Source of the DNA: Oligoflexia bacterium
GTDB lineage: Bacteria; Bdellovibrionota; UBA1018; CAIPTA01
Length of the DNA stretch: 46,832 nt
Assembly: GCA_023954355.1 (NCBI GenBank)
Contig: JAMLID010000026.1
Span: 1 to 46,832 of the forward strand
Direction: 5' to 3'
Position 1 is the first letter of the stretch, and the number at the start of each line of letters is the position of its first letter. A program made the translations under genes and the position numbers. Positions 26,585 through 35,553 of the stretch are shown here, in pieces. The notes beneath the pieces are model-generated. The model did no database searches, was not told the origin of the DNA, and saw only the letters and a program-made list of their open reading frames with translations.

Positions 26585-27220
26585 ATGAGGCGATTTAAAG
26601 TTAACGGCATAACTAGTATTGATACTTCTACAAATGAACTTTTTCCAAATTTGGAAAAAAATTTATTGATTAAATTAAAAAAACAACAGGTTCTTTTTGA
26701 AGAAAACCAATACGCCAATCATATTTTTTTAGTACAGTATGGTTATATTGGTCTCTATAAAGGGTCAACGTTGATAGATATAGCTGAACCTAAACAGTTA
26801 ATAGGAGCTCTATTTTGTGTATCGCCCGAAAGCGCACTATCTAATTACCCAATATCGGCATATTCACTAGGATATTCTGGTATATATAGTTTAGAAAAAA
26901 ATGAATTTTCTAGGCATGCTGAACGAAGTACTAAAGTTAAAAATTTTATAATGGAACAGATATCAAACCGCATGCGCTTTCGCCAGTCATGTACAATGTT
27001 ACAAAGCTCGAATGCCTGTGCGAAAATAAAAAATATTCTTATCAGTAAAAAAAATTCGCTCAAGAGCGGATACATTACACAAAAATCCATTGCACAGTTA
27101 GCAGGAGTTTCTACAGAAACAGTAACTAGATTTCTAAACAAATGGAAAAAAGAAAAACTGTTAGAAATGGACAATAAGTGCATCAATCTACTAAACACAG
27201 ATTTTTTTGAGACAACCTAG
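26585..27220 (+). CDS. Crp/Fnr-family transcription regulator
   Basis: 211 aa. N-terminal cyclic-nucleotide-binding-like beta roll (about 30-110), dimer helix, and C-terminal HTH with recognition helix GVSTETVTRFLNKW (about 175-188). No N-terminal Cys cluster of the Fnr type, so it is more like Dnr/NnrR regulators that sense NO through haem. The recognition helix has ETVTR where Fnr has ETISR. The ATG at 26585 has no RBS and lies close to the transcription start predicted from the palindrome, so translation may be leaderless or start further in. Two nt upstream of the hemerythrin-like gene. Confidence 0.85.
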   Translation: MRRFKVNGITSIDTSTNELFPNLEKNLLIKLKKQQVLFEENQYANHIFLVQYGYIGLYKGSTLIDIAEPKQLIGALFCVSPESALSNYPISAYSLGYSGIYSLEKNEFSRHAERSTKVKNFIMEQISNRMRFRQSCTMLQSSNACAKIKNILISKKNSLKSGYITQKSIAQLAGVSTETVTRFLNKWKKEKLLEMDNKCINLLNTDFFETT

Positions 27221-27222
27221 TC

Positions 27223-27873
27223 GTGAATTCTGCCGAATTGCAGCATAAACTTTTTACAATTATAGCGGCCGAACACCAATTGGCACAAACTACAATAAAA
27301 AAGTCTGTAGATAAAGACTCTATATACAAGCTCCTAAGGTGGCTTAGATCTGAGTTCGAGCCAAAGCATCACTATAAGGAAGAAAATTTAATCTATCCAA
27401 AACTATTAAAAAATCCCAGAATCCACGAGGGCGGTCCATTTTGCATGCACTTTTTTCATGAGCATCTAGAAGAGCGACCTGAAGAAATAGCTAAAAGCAT
27501 TATCAAGCACCCAATCGTTTACTCAAAGCCCCAACTATTCTTTAAGAAAAACAAATCTCCTCTTGAAATCCCACTAGAAGAGCATGTCTCTATGAGCCAC
27601 GTCTTAGACTATCTAATAGAAAACTATTCTTTTCTGCAGGATGCTGAATTTTCAACGATATTCTTCAAATACAAAAGAATGTTTTTCAACCACAATGAGA
27701 AGGAACAAACTTGTTTCTTTCATCTTTGTAATGATCTTCTTGATAAAACTGATTTAGATGCGATTTATTCAGATTGGTTGAGCAATCCCTTGATTTGTCT
27801 TGATGGTAATATCTTCTGGTGTTCCTTGAATCTATCGCTACTAAACTTGAAATTTTTTTCAAGTAGCCAATAA
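27223..27873 (+). CDS. Hemerythrin-like (HHE) protein
   Basis: 216 aa, GTG start 2 nt after the Crp/Fnr stop. His/Glu-rich helices typical of di-iron hemerythrin domains: EHQLAQ, HHYKEENLIYPKL (about 49-61), MHFFHEHLEE (about 75-84), LEEHVSMSHVLDYL (about 123-136) and NHNEKEQTCFFHL (about 152-164). Such proteins repair iron-sulfur sites (RIC/YtfE) or bind NO or O2. Operon with the regulator suggests NO-stress use. The last ~62 codons run antisense into nrdD, and the residues after about 190 look like an unconserved extension. Confidence 0.7.
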   Translation: MNSAELQHKLFTIIAAEHQLAQTTIKKSVDKDSIYKLLRWLRSEFEPKHHYKEENLIYPKLLKNPRIHEGGPFCMHFFHEHLEERPEEIAKSIIKHPIVYSKPQLFFKKNKSPLEIPLEEHVSMSHVLDYLIENYSFLQDAEFSTIFFKYKRMFFNHNEKEQTCFFHLCNDLLDKTDLDAIYSDWLSNPLICLDGNIFWCSLNLSLLNLKFFSSSQ

Positions 27874-29566
27874 CTCTTGTAGCGTGATCTACATCCTTGG
27901 AATGACAAAATGAGCAGAAATTCTGTGTCTTCTTAGACACTTTTTGACAAGAATTACAAACGGTAACTTTTACATTCGTACAAAAATAATTACAGCCATT
28001 CTCTGCTGCTTGATCGATCAACATAAGATATTGTTTTTCGGATAGATAGTCTTCTAGATTTAAATGCAGCGCAGATCCTCCGTCTAGATACTGTAGTATT
28101 TCCTCACCATGCAGCTGCAATTTATCGGGATACTCTATTGAATCATCTTCAACGACATAAAAATATGAGTTATAACAATCTCTTGGAGAATATAAATTAT
28201 CTTTACGATCCCATTTAGCATTCTTTACCCCTAGGTTTTCTGCAGGAACAAATTCTGTATTAAACATATAGCCATAATGTTTTTTTGCTTGTACGTTTAA
28301 ACGATATATAGTCTTAAGTTGATTCTGTAGAAATAGTTTATATGTTTTGTTGTTGGATATTTTATGGCCCAAAAATTCAGCAGCCTCTACCAAGCCATTT
28401 ATTCCAATAGTTAAATATTGTTTATCCATAGAAATAAACCCTTGATCGTAGGCGGGTAGCATGCCTGATGATTGAAGTTCATTCATTATGCTTCTAAAGG
28501 CTACTTGATATTTGTGTATTTTCTCTACTTGATTTGCTAATGAGAGTCTTTTTTGTACTAATCTATTCATATTAATTGTTATTACGTTCAAACTACCTGT
28601 AGCAATACCTCCAGCACCTAGCGAATAACTAAATTCATTTTTTGAAATAGCATTTCTTAGTCGACAACAACTTGCCAAGCTATCTACTGAGTCTGATAAA
28701 TATACAAAAAAAGAATTTGTTGCCGCCAACTCTTTTGCAATCCAGTTAGCATAATCACGAGATTTAACACTTCCTTTTTCTGTCAATGCAGCCACCGTCA
28801 CCACCGGAAAAGTTAATACACACTTTTCACGCTCTTGGTTAAACCAAGACATGAAAAATTTTTGTAGATTATTTACTGACTCCCACTTGGGTCGATCACC
28901 TTCCGGAAAAATAAAATCTCCAAACAGACTATCAAAATAGAACTCATCATAAATTGAAATGTTCCAAAAAACGCTCTGGTAACCTCTAGCTGCAGCCGGC
29001 TGATTCAACGAGTAGACTACTTGCTGCAGGTATGCCTCGATTTCAGATCTATGAGTTTCTAAATAATTGCCCCCGAAATCATTTCTTGCAAATCGATCGA
29101 AGTAAGTTAAGAACTCGACCGTTGCAATTGCACCCGCAAACTGAGCGCTTAAGGCAAAAACTAAATTCACAAAAGATCCACAGAATGAACCCAAATGCCT
29201 TGGGGCCCGGGACTCACCTCCCATTTTTGTCATTCCCTTTAACAGAAAAGGGTACAGCGATATAGAAGCACAATATGGCTTTAATGACGTTTCATCGTGT
29301 ACATAAATTTCGTGTTCTTTTATTTGTCTCAAATATTCCTTTGCTAGATCTTCGCCAAATAAGTGACTAATTTTATTGTACATCAATGTTCTATTTACTT
29401 GAATGTTGTAATCTTTATGAATTTCTGCTTCTAGTGTGGCTATGTTTTTAATAGAAACGTTTGCATTTGCATCAAATGCAGAGCCGTCGGCCGCATTTTT
29501 TGCCTTACAGTAATTCTGAATGAATTCAAGCTTGTTGTTTAGCTGCGCTTCGTTTAATAATCTCAT
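27686..29566 (-). CDS. nrdD: Anaerobic (class III) ribonucleotide reductase
   Basis: 626 aa. Glycyl-radical site RVIGYL with Gly567, preceded by the zinc cysteines CNSC and CSFC (about 530-552); N-terminal LVFALSAQFAGA and later FPVVTVAAL are NrdD-like. There is no ATP-cone, so it resembles the short NrdD forms. It makes dNTPs from NTPs without oxygen, after activation by NrdG. Residues about 590-626 are an unusual hydrophilic extension antisense to the hemerythrin-like gene. The start overlaps the end of nrdG. Confidence 0.93.
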   Translation of the reverse strand: MRLLNEAQLNNKLEFIQNYCKAKNAADGSAFDANANVSIKNIATLEAEIHKDYNIQVNRTLMYNKISHLFGEDLAKEYLRQIKEHEIYVHDETSLKPYCASISLYPFLLKGMTKMGGESRAPRHLGSFCGSFVNLVFALSAQFAGAIATVEFLTYFDRFARNDFGGNYLETHRSEIEAYLQQVVYSLNQPAAARGYQSVFWNISIYDEFYFDSLFGDFIFPEGDRPKWESVNNLQKFFMSWFNQEREKCVLTFPVVTVAALTEKGSVKSRDYANWIAKELAATNSFFVYLSDSVDSLASCCRLRNAISKNEFSYSLGAGGIATGSLNVITINMNRLVQKRLSLANQVEKIHKYQVAFRSIMNELQSSGMLPAYDQGFISMDKQYLTIGINGLVEAAEFLGHKISNNKTYKLFLQNQLKTIYRLNVQAKKHYGYMFNTEFVPAENLGVKNAKWDRKDNLYSPRDCYNSYFYVVEDDSIEYPDKLQLHGEEILQYLDGGSALHLNLEDYLSEKQYLMLIDQAAENGCNYFCTNVKVTVCNSCQKVSKKTQNFCSFCHSKDVDHATRVIGYLKKISSLVAIDSRNTRRYYHQDKSRDCSTNLNKSHLNQFYQEDHYKDERNKFVPSHCG

Positions 29567-30023
29567 CCGATTTTCCTCCTATTTGAAAAAGATTAGTTAT
29601 ACATTTATTTTGTCTTAGATCATAAAGTCGTTGATTGGTATTGATAGAATCTAATCCCCCAAGCTCTGGAATCCACGGACCTAATTTTATATAATCTAAA
29701 TACCTTTCTATGACGCTTGGGATCTCTTCTAATCCTGTGTAAAGTGCGGTTTTAAGATTATTTTTTCTGACAACCTTTAGTAGTCTTACTAAATTTTCTA
29801 CTTCCCATTCTCCGCCCAAAAAAAGTACACAAGTAATAAATTTTCGGAATTTGGATATATCTGATTCCAATTTTTCTGCGTTCAGCAGTTCACCAGCCCT
29901 CGAATTCCAAGAATCAATCGAATGACACCCCTTACATCTTAGAGGACAGCCACTGATCATATAGCTTAGGCTTATTTCTGTAGGGATCTCCCTAAAAACT
30001 ATTTGGGATGAGGTGTAGTTCAT
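29526..30023 (-). CDS. nrdG: Anaerobic ribonucleotide reductase activating protein
   Basis: 165 aa from ATG 30023. A TTG 12 codons upstream in frame falls near the predicted transcription start, so the ATG is preferred. Radical SAM motif CPLRCKGC (Cys26, Cys30, Cys33), then FLGGEWE (about 87-93) and the NrdG-like YTGLEE and KLGPW blocks. It makes the glycyl radical on NrdD using SAM and a 4Fe-4S cluster. It precedes nrdD with a 41-bp overlap; nrdG-first order is the less common one. Confidence 0.92.
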   Translation of the reverse strand: MNYTSSQIVFREIPTEISLSYMISGCPLRCKGCHSIDSWNSRAGELLNAEKLESDISKFRKFITCVLFLGGEWEVENLVRLLKVVRKNNLKTALYTGLEEIPSVIERYLDYIKLGPWIPELGGLDSINTNQRLYDLRQNKCITNLFQIGGKSDEIIKRSAAKQQA

Positions 30024-30087
30024 CTGTATGAGTATGGGATGAACCCAAGGTATAGACAAAGTGTTTTAAAAAAATGCAATTTGGATA

Positions 30088-30099
30088 TGACGAAAGTCA
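30088..30099 (-). promoter_or_regulatory. Fnr-like box upstream of nrdGD
   Basis: TGAC-GAAA-GTCA, flanked by TA/T. Centred 70 bp upstream of the nrdG ATG. It shares the TGAC half site with the palindrome at 26531 and differs from the TGAT boxes at nirK and nor. Confidence 0.6.
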
Positions 30100-30158
30100 T
30101 GTTTGTTGATTAGCGTGTATAATATAATGTTTGATAATTATTTCTAATGAGACCATAC

Positions 30159-30304
30159 GTATTCGGACAGATCACGAGCGGATTTTCGTCTTAGCTAAGA
30201 AAGCCGACTGAGAAAACCGGAAACGTAGCAGGGCTACGCTGAGGATTTTCACAAGGAGACTGACGCAGGATAAGGTGAAAAGGTGCCGCTAGATGCCCGG
30301 ATAC
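30159..30304. repeat. 146-bp MITE-like element
   Basis: Ends are imperfect inverted repeats (GTATTCGGACA on the left; GTATCCGGGCA as reverse complement on the right). The inside is GC-richer than the surroundings and has a hairpin GTAGC-AGG-GCTAC. It carries no ORF and fills most of the nrdG-decarboxylase gap (30100-30401), which is otherwise empty. Confidence 0.5.
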
Positions 30305-30401
30305 TTATGACATAATATAACATATCCTGAGAGTACATATTTTCGCTATTCTAATGCGGATTGTGTGTTTTATGGCCACGATTTATACGAAGGAGATTCT
30401 A

Positions 30402-32012
30402 ATGAAACAAAAAAAAAATAAGCTCAAAACTAATAATAAATGCGCACCCAAACAAGCCGCTTTGAAAAGTTTTTTTCTTGCTCCCTGTGCAGAAAATAGA
30501 GTGGTCATTCGAAAATGCACCAATAGAATGCATTCTGATTGGTTTACTTGGAGACAAAAAACGGGAAAAACTGATGGTCCATTTTTTTCTATATCAGAAA
30601 CAAAGCATAAAGAATTTAAAAAAGCTGTAGAAAAAACATCTACTGCGATCATGAAACTATCTGCAAGATTGCAAAAAGAAATTCCCAGACACTCCCCCAG
30701 ATACATTGGACACATGTATTCCGAGTACTCTATACCTTCTTACCTTGGTCACCACTTAGCGCTCATGTACAATCCTAATAACATTGCATCGGAAACATCA
30801 AGAGTAGGAATCCAGTGTGAGATTCAGGCTATAAATTTTATGTCAAACATGATTAATTATCCTAAATCTTCTCGTGGGCACTTTACTAGTGGAGGTACAG
30901 TTGCAAATTTTGAATTTTTTAGTAGGCTAAAATTAAAGGCACGCAAACTTGCACAAAACAAACCATGGTGCCTATATGTTCCCGAGAGCGCACACTATTC
31001 TTGGGACAAGTGCCACCTACTAGCTGGTGATGAAAAATCAAGGCTAGTAAAAATTCCTTTAGATCAGAGCGGAAAGCTTAATTCAAAAAAACTAATGGAG
31101 ATAGCAATAAGCGATATAAAAAGGGGATATGTTCCGTTAGGTATTGTTTCTATCCTAGGTTCAACGGAACTCGGTGCATTAGATCCCATAGACAAAATTC
31201 GAGCTATTAAAAATGAAATTACCAAACTGACTGGAATTCCCGTATGGCATCATGTAGATGCTGCTTATGGTGGTTTTTTTGCTTCATTAAAAACTCTAAA
31301 ATCAGAGTGGGATCGCTTAAATAAAGCCGATCAAAAAGCAATAAGCTCTATATCACATGCTGACTCTATTACAATCGACCCACATAAATTGGGGTATACG
31401 CCCTATTCTGCTGGTTGTTTTTTATGTAAAAAGGAGAGCGACTACCTTTTGCCCTATATAAGCGCCAGATACTTGGACTATAAAGCAAATAAAGAACCTG
31501 GACCAGTAACGTTTGAAGGCTCGCGTACAGCCGCTGGTCCACTTGCGATCTTGCTTACGGCCGACACTTTAGGCACAAAAGGGCTTGCGAGCATTATTGG
31601 TAGAACACTTTTTTCTGCTCAGGTCTTGCGCGAGCACTTGCTTTCATGTGGTATTTTTGTCCCATTAGATGCGGCAAGCACAAATATAGTTTGTTTCACT
31701 TTTAATAAAAAATGCACTCGACTCTCTGAAGTCAATAAAAAAACAAAAAATATATTTAACAAATTGAAATTAATATCAGAATCAAAAAATAAAACACCGC
31801 CATATTATGTTTCAAAAACGGTTTTAGGTGCAGGACAAATAGAATTGATTAAAAATCATTGCCTTAAAATGAATGTAATCTGTGATCAAGAATACTTATT
31901 TTTACTTAGAACAACAATAATGAATCCTTTTTTTAGCACAAAGCATTCAAAAACAGATTTTGCAAAGGATTTTGTGAAAACAATAGTAGAGCTTACTAAT
32001 CAAAATATTTAA
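30402..32012 (+). CDS. PLP-dependent group II amino acid decarboxylase
   Basis: 536 aa from ATG 30402, chosen for AAGGAG 8 nt upstream; an ATG at 30354 in frame lacks one. Fold type I decarboxylase: GHFTSGGTVANFE (about 165-177), HYSWDK, STELGALDP, HVDAAYGG (Asp binding PLP) and Lys in IDPHKLGY. Aromatic, glutamate, histidine or diaminobutyrate decarboxylases share these; specificity cannot be told. The Lys-rich N-terminal ~20 residues are unusual. It stands alone between a MITE and a regulator gene. Confidence 0.85.
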   Translation: MKQKKNKLKTNNKCAPKQAALKSFFLAPCAENRVVIRKCTNRMHSDWFTWRQKTGKTDGPFFSISETKHKEFKKAVEKTSTAIMKLSARLQKEIPRHSPRYIGHMYSEYSIPSYLGHHLALMYNPNNIASETSRVGIQCEIQAINFMSNMINYPKSSRGHFTSGGTVANFEFFSRLKLKARKLAQNKPWCLYVPESAHYSWDKCHLLAGDEKSRLVKIPLDQSGKLNSKKLMEIAISDIKRGYVPLGIVSILGSTELGALDPIDKIRAIKNEITKLTGIPVWHHVDAAYGGFFASLKTLKSEWDRLNKADQKAISSISHADSITIDPHKLGYTPYSAGCFLCKKESDYLLPYISARYLDYKANKEPGPVTFEGSRTAAGPLAILLTADTLGTKGLASIIGRTLFSAQVLREHLLSCGIFVPLDAASTNIVCFTFNKKCTRLSEVNKKTKNIFNKLKLISESKNKTPPYYVSKTVLGAGQIELIKNHCLKMNVICDQEYLFLLRTTIMNPFFSTKHSKTDFAKDFVKTIVELTNQNI

Positions 32013-32131
32013 GGCTTGTTCCTCAGCTACTAGAACTTGTTTTCCAAGTTAAAATCACAACAAGTAGTTATAAAAAAATTCCTGAAAAGATACCGGGTGT
32101 AATTGACCAATGTTTAAAAACTTTGAGCTGC

Positions 32132-32854
32132 TCAGGAAATATTGTTTTTAGAGGATATAATAAGATCATGGGGACGTAAGATAGTGATTTCTTTATCTAT
32201 ACTTTGTACTATCCCGTTTTTATTCCACTCACTCATAACCCGAATTACAGATTCCACAGTAACCCCCAATACATCGGCTATTTCTTTCCTAGTGAGGGGA
32301 ACTGAAATATGTCGAGCAGTATCGCTTTCAGGACCATCCGTATTACTAAGTTGCAATAACAAGGACGCTATTCTAGAGGTCAATGGTGCACGTTGCATCA
32401 TCTTAATTCCCTGAAGTTTAGTAATACGATTAGAAAGTAAATTTTGAATTCTAACTACTAACTGTGTATCGGTCAGCCAATATTTTAAATAAGACTCTCT
32501 TTTTATCAAAATTGCTCTAGACGGACCCATTGAGATTACATTTACCGGATATACAGAATTTTGTTGAGCCATAATGAGTGCCGCAATTACATCTCCAGGC
32601 ATGCAAAAATGCACTATCACGTCGTCACCGTCAATACTCGGTTTAGAAAGCTTATACCCTCCGCTAACCACTACAGCAAAGTAACTGGCTTGATCTCCTA
32701 AAGAAAATAACTGCTCACGATGTTTGCTTATGCATACCTTACCACTTGTGAACAGATCTAAAACGCGCTCAGAAGCAAGTTCTTTAAAAAGAGAAAATCT
32801 TCGTACTTCCTGAACAATCCCACTAAGGGCTTCGTCATTTTTCATAACTTTCAC
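32132..32854 (-). CDS. Crp/Fnr-family transcription regulator
   Basis: 240 aa, GTG start at 32854 with AAGGAAG upstream. N-terminal effector-binding beta roll (DGDDVIVHFCMPGDVIAAL, read in pieces, about 75-93) and C-terminal HTH with recognition helix GVTVESVIRVMSEW (about 199-212). It has no Fnr-type Cys cluster. The recognition helix differs from the regulator at 26585 (ESVIR against ETVTR), so the two may prefer different half sites, of which the window shows TGAT and TGAC. No self-site was found upstream. Confidence 0.85.
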   Translation of the reverse strand: MKVMKNDEALSGIVQEVRRFSLFKELASERVLDLFTSGKVCISKHREQLFSLGDQASYFAVVVSGGYKLSKPSIDGDDVIVHFCMPGDVIAALIMAQQNSVYPVNVISMGPSRAILIKRESYLKYWLTDTQLVVRIQNLLSNRITKLQGIKMMQRAPLTSRIASLLLQLSNTDGPESDTARHISVPLTRKEIADVLGVTVESVIRVMSEWNKNGIVQSIDKEITILRPHDLIISSKNNIS

Positions 32855-33483
32855 TCTATCTTCCTTTAAATTACACTACTGACTGTGCTAGTAGTATTGG
32901 CAATATGGCTGTTTTTACTAATTTCCTAATCTCTCTAATTGCCCACATTGCCGCAAGCGGTTATGAATTTGAAACATCACCTAGTCACAGACGCCACTAT
33001 ATCACACATACTCACTAACACACAATTTTAATAAGATAAAACATTGTGATTTACAATTGCCTCCACTCCGGCATACCTATGCTGCAAAATACACCCAGCT
33101 TCCTCAACCCAATTTGCTGTTGCGAAACTGATTTCTTTAACGGAAAATCTGCTAATAACTTTCTTACATTGAAGCTCAAAGTGCAGATCATCACCCAAAT
33201 AGCATAACAATTCAACGTCAATTAGGAGAAGATAACTGTCACCAGATTATAATTATAGAAACTGTCTCCAAATTAGGTAAGTTCAAGGCGCGAAGAGAAG
33301 AGATAGTGAACTCTATTCTAACGATGAGCAACGTAGCTCAGGTGTTTTTTAAGAGTTTCGTATTAGTTTATAGGTTGTAAACATGCCCTAATATACTAAA
33401 TCTCCACCCAGTGGGACTATTTAAATATAAAATAATGGCATTTATAATTTCTCTCGCACTAAGATACATAAAAGGTAACTAAA
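32855..33483. other. Gene-poor stretch with one transposon-end remnant
   Basis: About 630 bp with no supported gene; a 60-codon minus-strand frame at 33028-33210 has no RBS or domain. At 33253-33290 the sequence CTGTCTCCAAATTAGGTAAG and following bases match the Tn5-like element end at 36927 with few changes, marking a remnant. Close to 33484 an AT-rich promoter-like stretch (TATAAAATAATGG) and AAAGG may drive the oxygenase gene. Confidence 0.5.
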
Positions 33484-34332
33484 ATGAATTTATCAAATCA
33501 AAGTCTTGAAAAATATAAAACTAAATATGAAAGAGCAATTCCCTACCCTCACATAATTTTAGATACATGGTTTGATGCTAACTTTTTTCAAAAAGCAAAT
33601 ATTGAGTTCGATACTCTAATCGAAAAAAGCAATCAATGGATGTGTTACTCACATTTTAACGAAGACAAAAAAACACATATAAATATTATCGAATATCCTA
33701 GAAACTTGAAAATGCTCGTGAGCTATTTTCATAGTGAAAAATTTGTGGATCAACTCCAAGAACTTACAGGTCACAAAAAACTGTTGCCCGATCCACTTAT
33801 GGCAGGCGGCGGACTCTCGATTATCCCAGATAAAGGTTTTTTAAATTTACATACTGATTTTGGTGTTCACCCTTATAAAAAAAATTGGATACGATCGGTC
33901 AATATTATCTTGTTTTTTAACGAATATTGGAGCAAAAAATTTGGTGGTATTTTAGAACTTTGGCAGCCTGGCTCAAAAACACCATCGGCAAAAGTTATAC
34001 CGAAATGCAACAGAATGTTGATTTTTAATACTAACGATAAAACCATTCACGGGTATCCAGAAAAATTGAACCTACCACCAGACACCTATAGAAAGACATT
34101 AAATTTATATTACTATACATTAACAAAAAAAGACCCAAAGAGAAGATATACAATTTATTATCCTCACCCTCGCGATAACGTAACTCGATCAACCCTTATC
34201 AAATTAGAAACGAAGCTTATTTTTGTCTATTGTACTTTTAAATTTTGGTTCAAAATAAATGACCGATTAATAACGTGGCCCATGAAAAAATTAAAAAATT
34301 GGCATCTCATGTATGATAAATTTAAAGTTTGA
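33484..34332 (+). CDS. 2-oxoglutarate/Fe(II)-dependent oxygenase-like protein
   Basis: 282 aa. Prolyl-4-hydroxylase-like jelly roll: iron ligands in NLHTDFG (HxD, about 122-124) and IHGYPE (about 189), and the 2-oxoglutarate Arg in YRKTLNLYYY (about 201-210). These enzymes hydroxylate proteins, amino acids or small molecules. The C-terminal ~65 residues are basic and aromatic, outside the core. Overlaps the next gene (membrane hydroxylase) by 20 bp, so the pair probably acts in one pathway, for instance lipid or polyketide tailoring. Confidence 0.8.
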   Translation: MNLSNQSLEKYKTKYERAIPYPHIILDTWFDANFFQKANIEFDTLIEKSNQWMCYSHFNEDKKTHINIIEYPRNLKMLVSYFHSEKFVDQLQELTGHKKLLPDPLMAGGGLSIIPDKGFLNLHTDFGVHPYKKNWIRSVNIILFFNEYWSKKFGGILELWQPGSKTPSAKVIPKCNRMLIFNTNDKTIHGYPEKLNLPPDTYRKTLNLYYYTLTKKDPKRRYTIYYPHPRDNVTRSTLIKLETKLIFVYCTFKFWFKINDRLITWPMKKLKNWHLMYDKFKV

Positions 34333-35167
34333 ACAAATAATTTATTCGCTATATCAAGTGATATTTGAAAATTTTTTGTTCGAACCCATTACCCTATGTT
34401 TTATTGCTTTTTTTATAACATTAGATTTATTTTTAGGTCGGTTTAAAAATGTTTTTTTTCGCTTGAGTATTTCAATAGATTTTTTCTTTTCTCTTATTAA
34501 TCGCTTTCTTTCTTCAATATTCGCTAGCTTTATCCTGATCTTTTCACCGCTTGTAGTCGAGCCGATTAGAGATTTAGCTACATTTACAAAAAACTGTCCG
34601 ATTGTATCTTTTTTTCTACTTTTGATCACATTAGATTTTTTCTATTATTGGTATCACAGATCATTTCATTTTTATTATATTCTAAAAAAATTCCACCTAG
34701 TACACCATAACATAGGCACGCTCACATTCTTTAGTGGTCAAAGAGTTCATCCCATAGAAAGAATAATAGAAGCGTTCATCTTAACTATACCTATTAGCTT
34801 TTTAGCCCAAAGTCTTAGTTTTAACATATTCATTGTGTATTTATTTCTCCGAATATGGCCTTTTGTAGCGCACTGTAATATCTCAATGAGTTTTGGATTT
34901 TTAGATAGATTCATTGTATCACCAGCCTACCATAAAATACATCATGCTAAAGAAAAGGAATATGCAACTTACAATTACTCCGTAGTTTTTTCTATTTGGG
35001 ACTGGTTTTTTGGCTCACAGTTACTACCGGAAAATGTCGATCGATGGCATGAAATAGATTTGGGCATAATTAACATGATACCACCAGAAAATAAAATCAA
35101 AGGGGTTGCAACTCTTATGAATCAAATTACATCAGAAATTCTTTTGAAGCCCTATTTCAAAAAATGA
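34313..35167 (+). CDS. Fatty-acid hydroxylase / sterol-desaturase superfamily protein (1)
   Basis: 284 aa, 4-5 membrane helices with the di-iron histidine boxes of the superfamily: HRSFH (HX3H), HLVHH (HX2HH), VHPIE and HKIHH (HX2HH). Members hydroxylate or desaturate lipids, sterols or alkylglycerols at a non-haem di-iron site and need O2. Translationally coupled to the oxygenase upstream. Substrate unknown. Confidence 0.88.
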   Translation: MINLKFEQIIYSLYQVIFENFLFEPITLCFIAFFITLDLFLGRFKNVFFRLSISIDFFFSLINRFLSSIFASFILIFSPLVVEPIRDLATFTKNCPIVSFFLLLITLDFFYYWYHRSFHFYYILKKFHLVHHNIGTLTFFSGQRVHPIERIIEAFILTIPISFLAQSLSFNIFIVYLFLRIWPFVAHCNISMSFGFLDRFIVSPAYHKIHHAKEKEYATYNYSVVFSIWDWFFGSQLLPENVDRWHEIDLGIINMIPPENKIKGVATLMNQITSEILLKPYFKK

Positions 35168-35262
35168 AACATTTTTATACAGACCTTTATGCTAGAGGAA
35201 TATTAATTAAATCTTCATGGTCCAAGAGACCGCGGAATTTATGGACACGACTATTTCATTAA
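35164..35262 (+). CDS. Possible 32-aa basic peptide or gene remnant
   Basis: ATG overlaps the stop of the hydroxylase gene (ATGA). It encodes a short basic peptide with RGILIKSSWSKRP and ends 12 bp inside the convergent chorismate mutase gene. Could be the start of a lost downstream gene. No homology recognised. Confidence 0.25.
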   Translation: MKHFYTDLYARGILIKSSWSKRPRNLWTRLFH

Positions 35263-35553
35263 TAATTTTCTCTTTTGTTTTTTTAAAGTCAGTACAAATA
35301 CTGATTTTAAAAAACTTCTAGCTATTGTTTTTTCTTTTTTTCTTAATTTTCTAGTCGACCTTAAATACATCTGTTTCTCTCGCTTGCGGTCGTATATCGG
35401 CAAATTAAACTGCTTTTTTATCTCAAGAATTTCTTTAGCGATAACAAACCTCTTTAAAAAAAGACTAACTAGACTAATATTAATGACATCTATCTCTTTT
35501 CTTAAACAAGAAATACTTTTAACTGCATCAGCTCGTTTTTTACTCTGCTTCAA
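35251..35553 (-). CDS. Chorismate mutase (AroQ type), coupled to trhP
   Basis: 100 aa, all-helical AroQ fold. Residues match the family pattern: LRKEIDVIN (Arg for substrate), FLKRFVIAKEILEIKK and LPIYDRKREKQ, with the active-site Arg, Lys and Glu kept. It converts chorismate to prephenate. The start is TTG overlapping the trhP stop (TTGA), so it is translated from the same message. The C-terminus is very Lys/Arg-rich. No pheA or tyrA domain is fused and no aromatic operon is near, so it probably serves the partner trhP, whose pathway uses prephenate. Confidence 0.8.
   Translation of the reverse strand: MKQSKKRADAVKSISCLRKEIDVINISLVSLFLKRFVIAKEILEIKKQFNLPIYDRKREKQMYLRSTRKLRKKEKTIARSFLKSVFVLTLKKQKRKLLMK

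Noticed and set aside
26476..26718. 81-residue N-terminal extension of the radical SAM protein
   Set aside because: It would cross the palindromic operator and the start of the divergent regulator; a good RBS sets the ATG at 26475.
33028..33210. 60-codon minus-strand frame
   Set aside because: No RBS or family resemblance; lies in a region of repeat remnants.
34354..34629. 91-codon Lys/Ile-rich antisense frame in the membrane hydroxylase gene
   Set aside because: Typical shadow of a hydrophobic AT-rich gene on the opposite strand.
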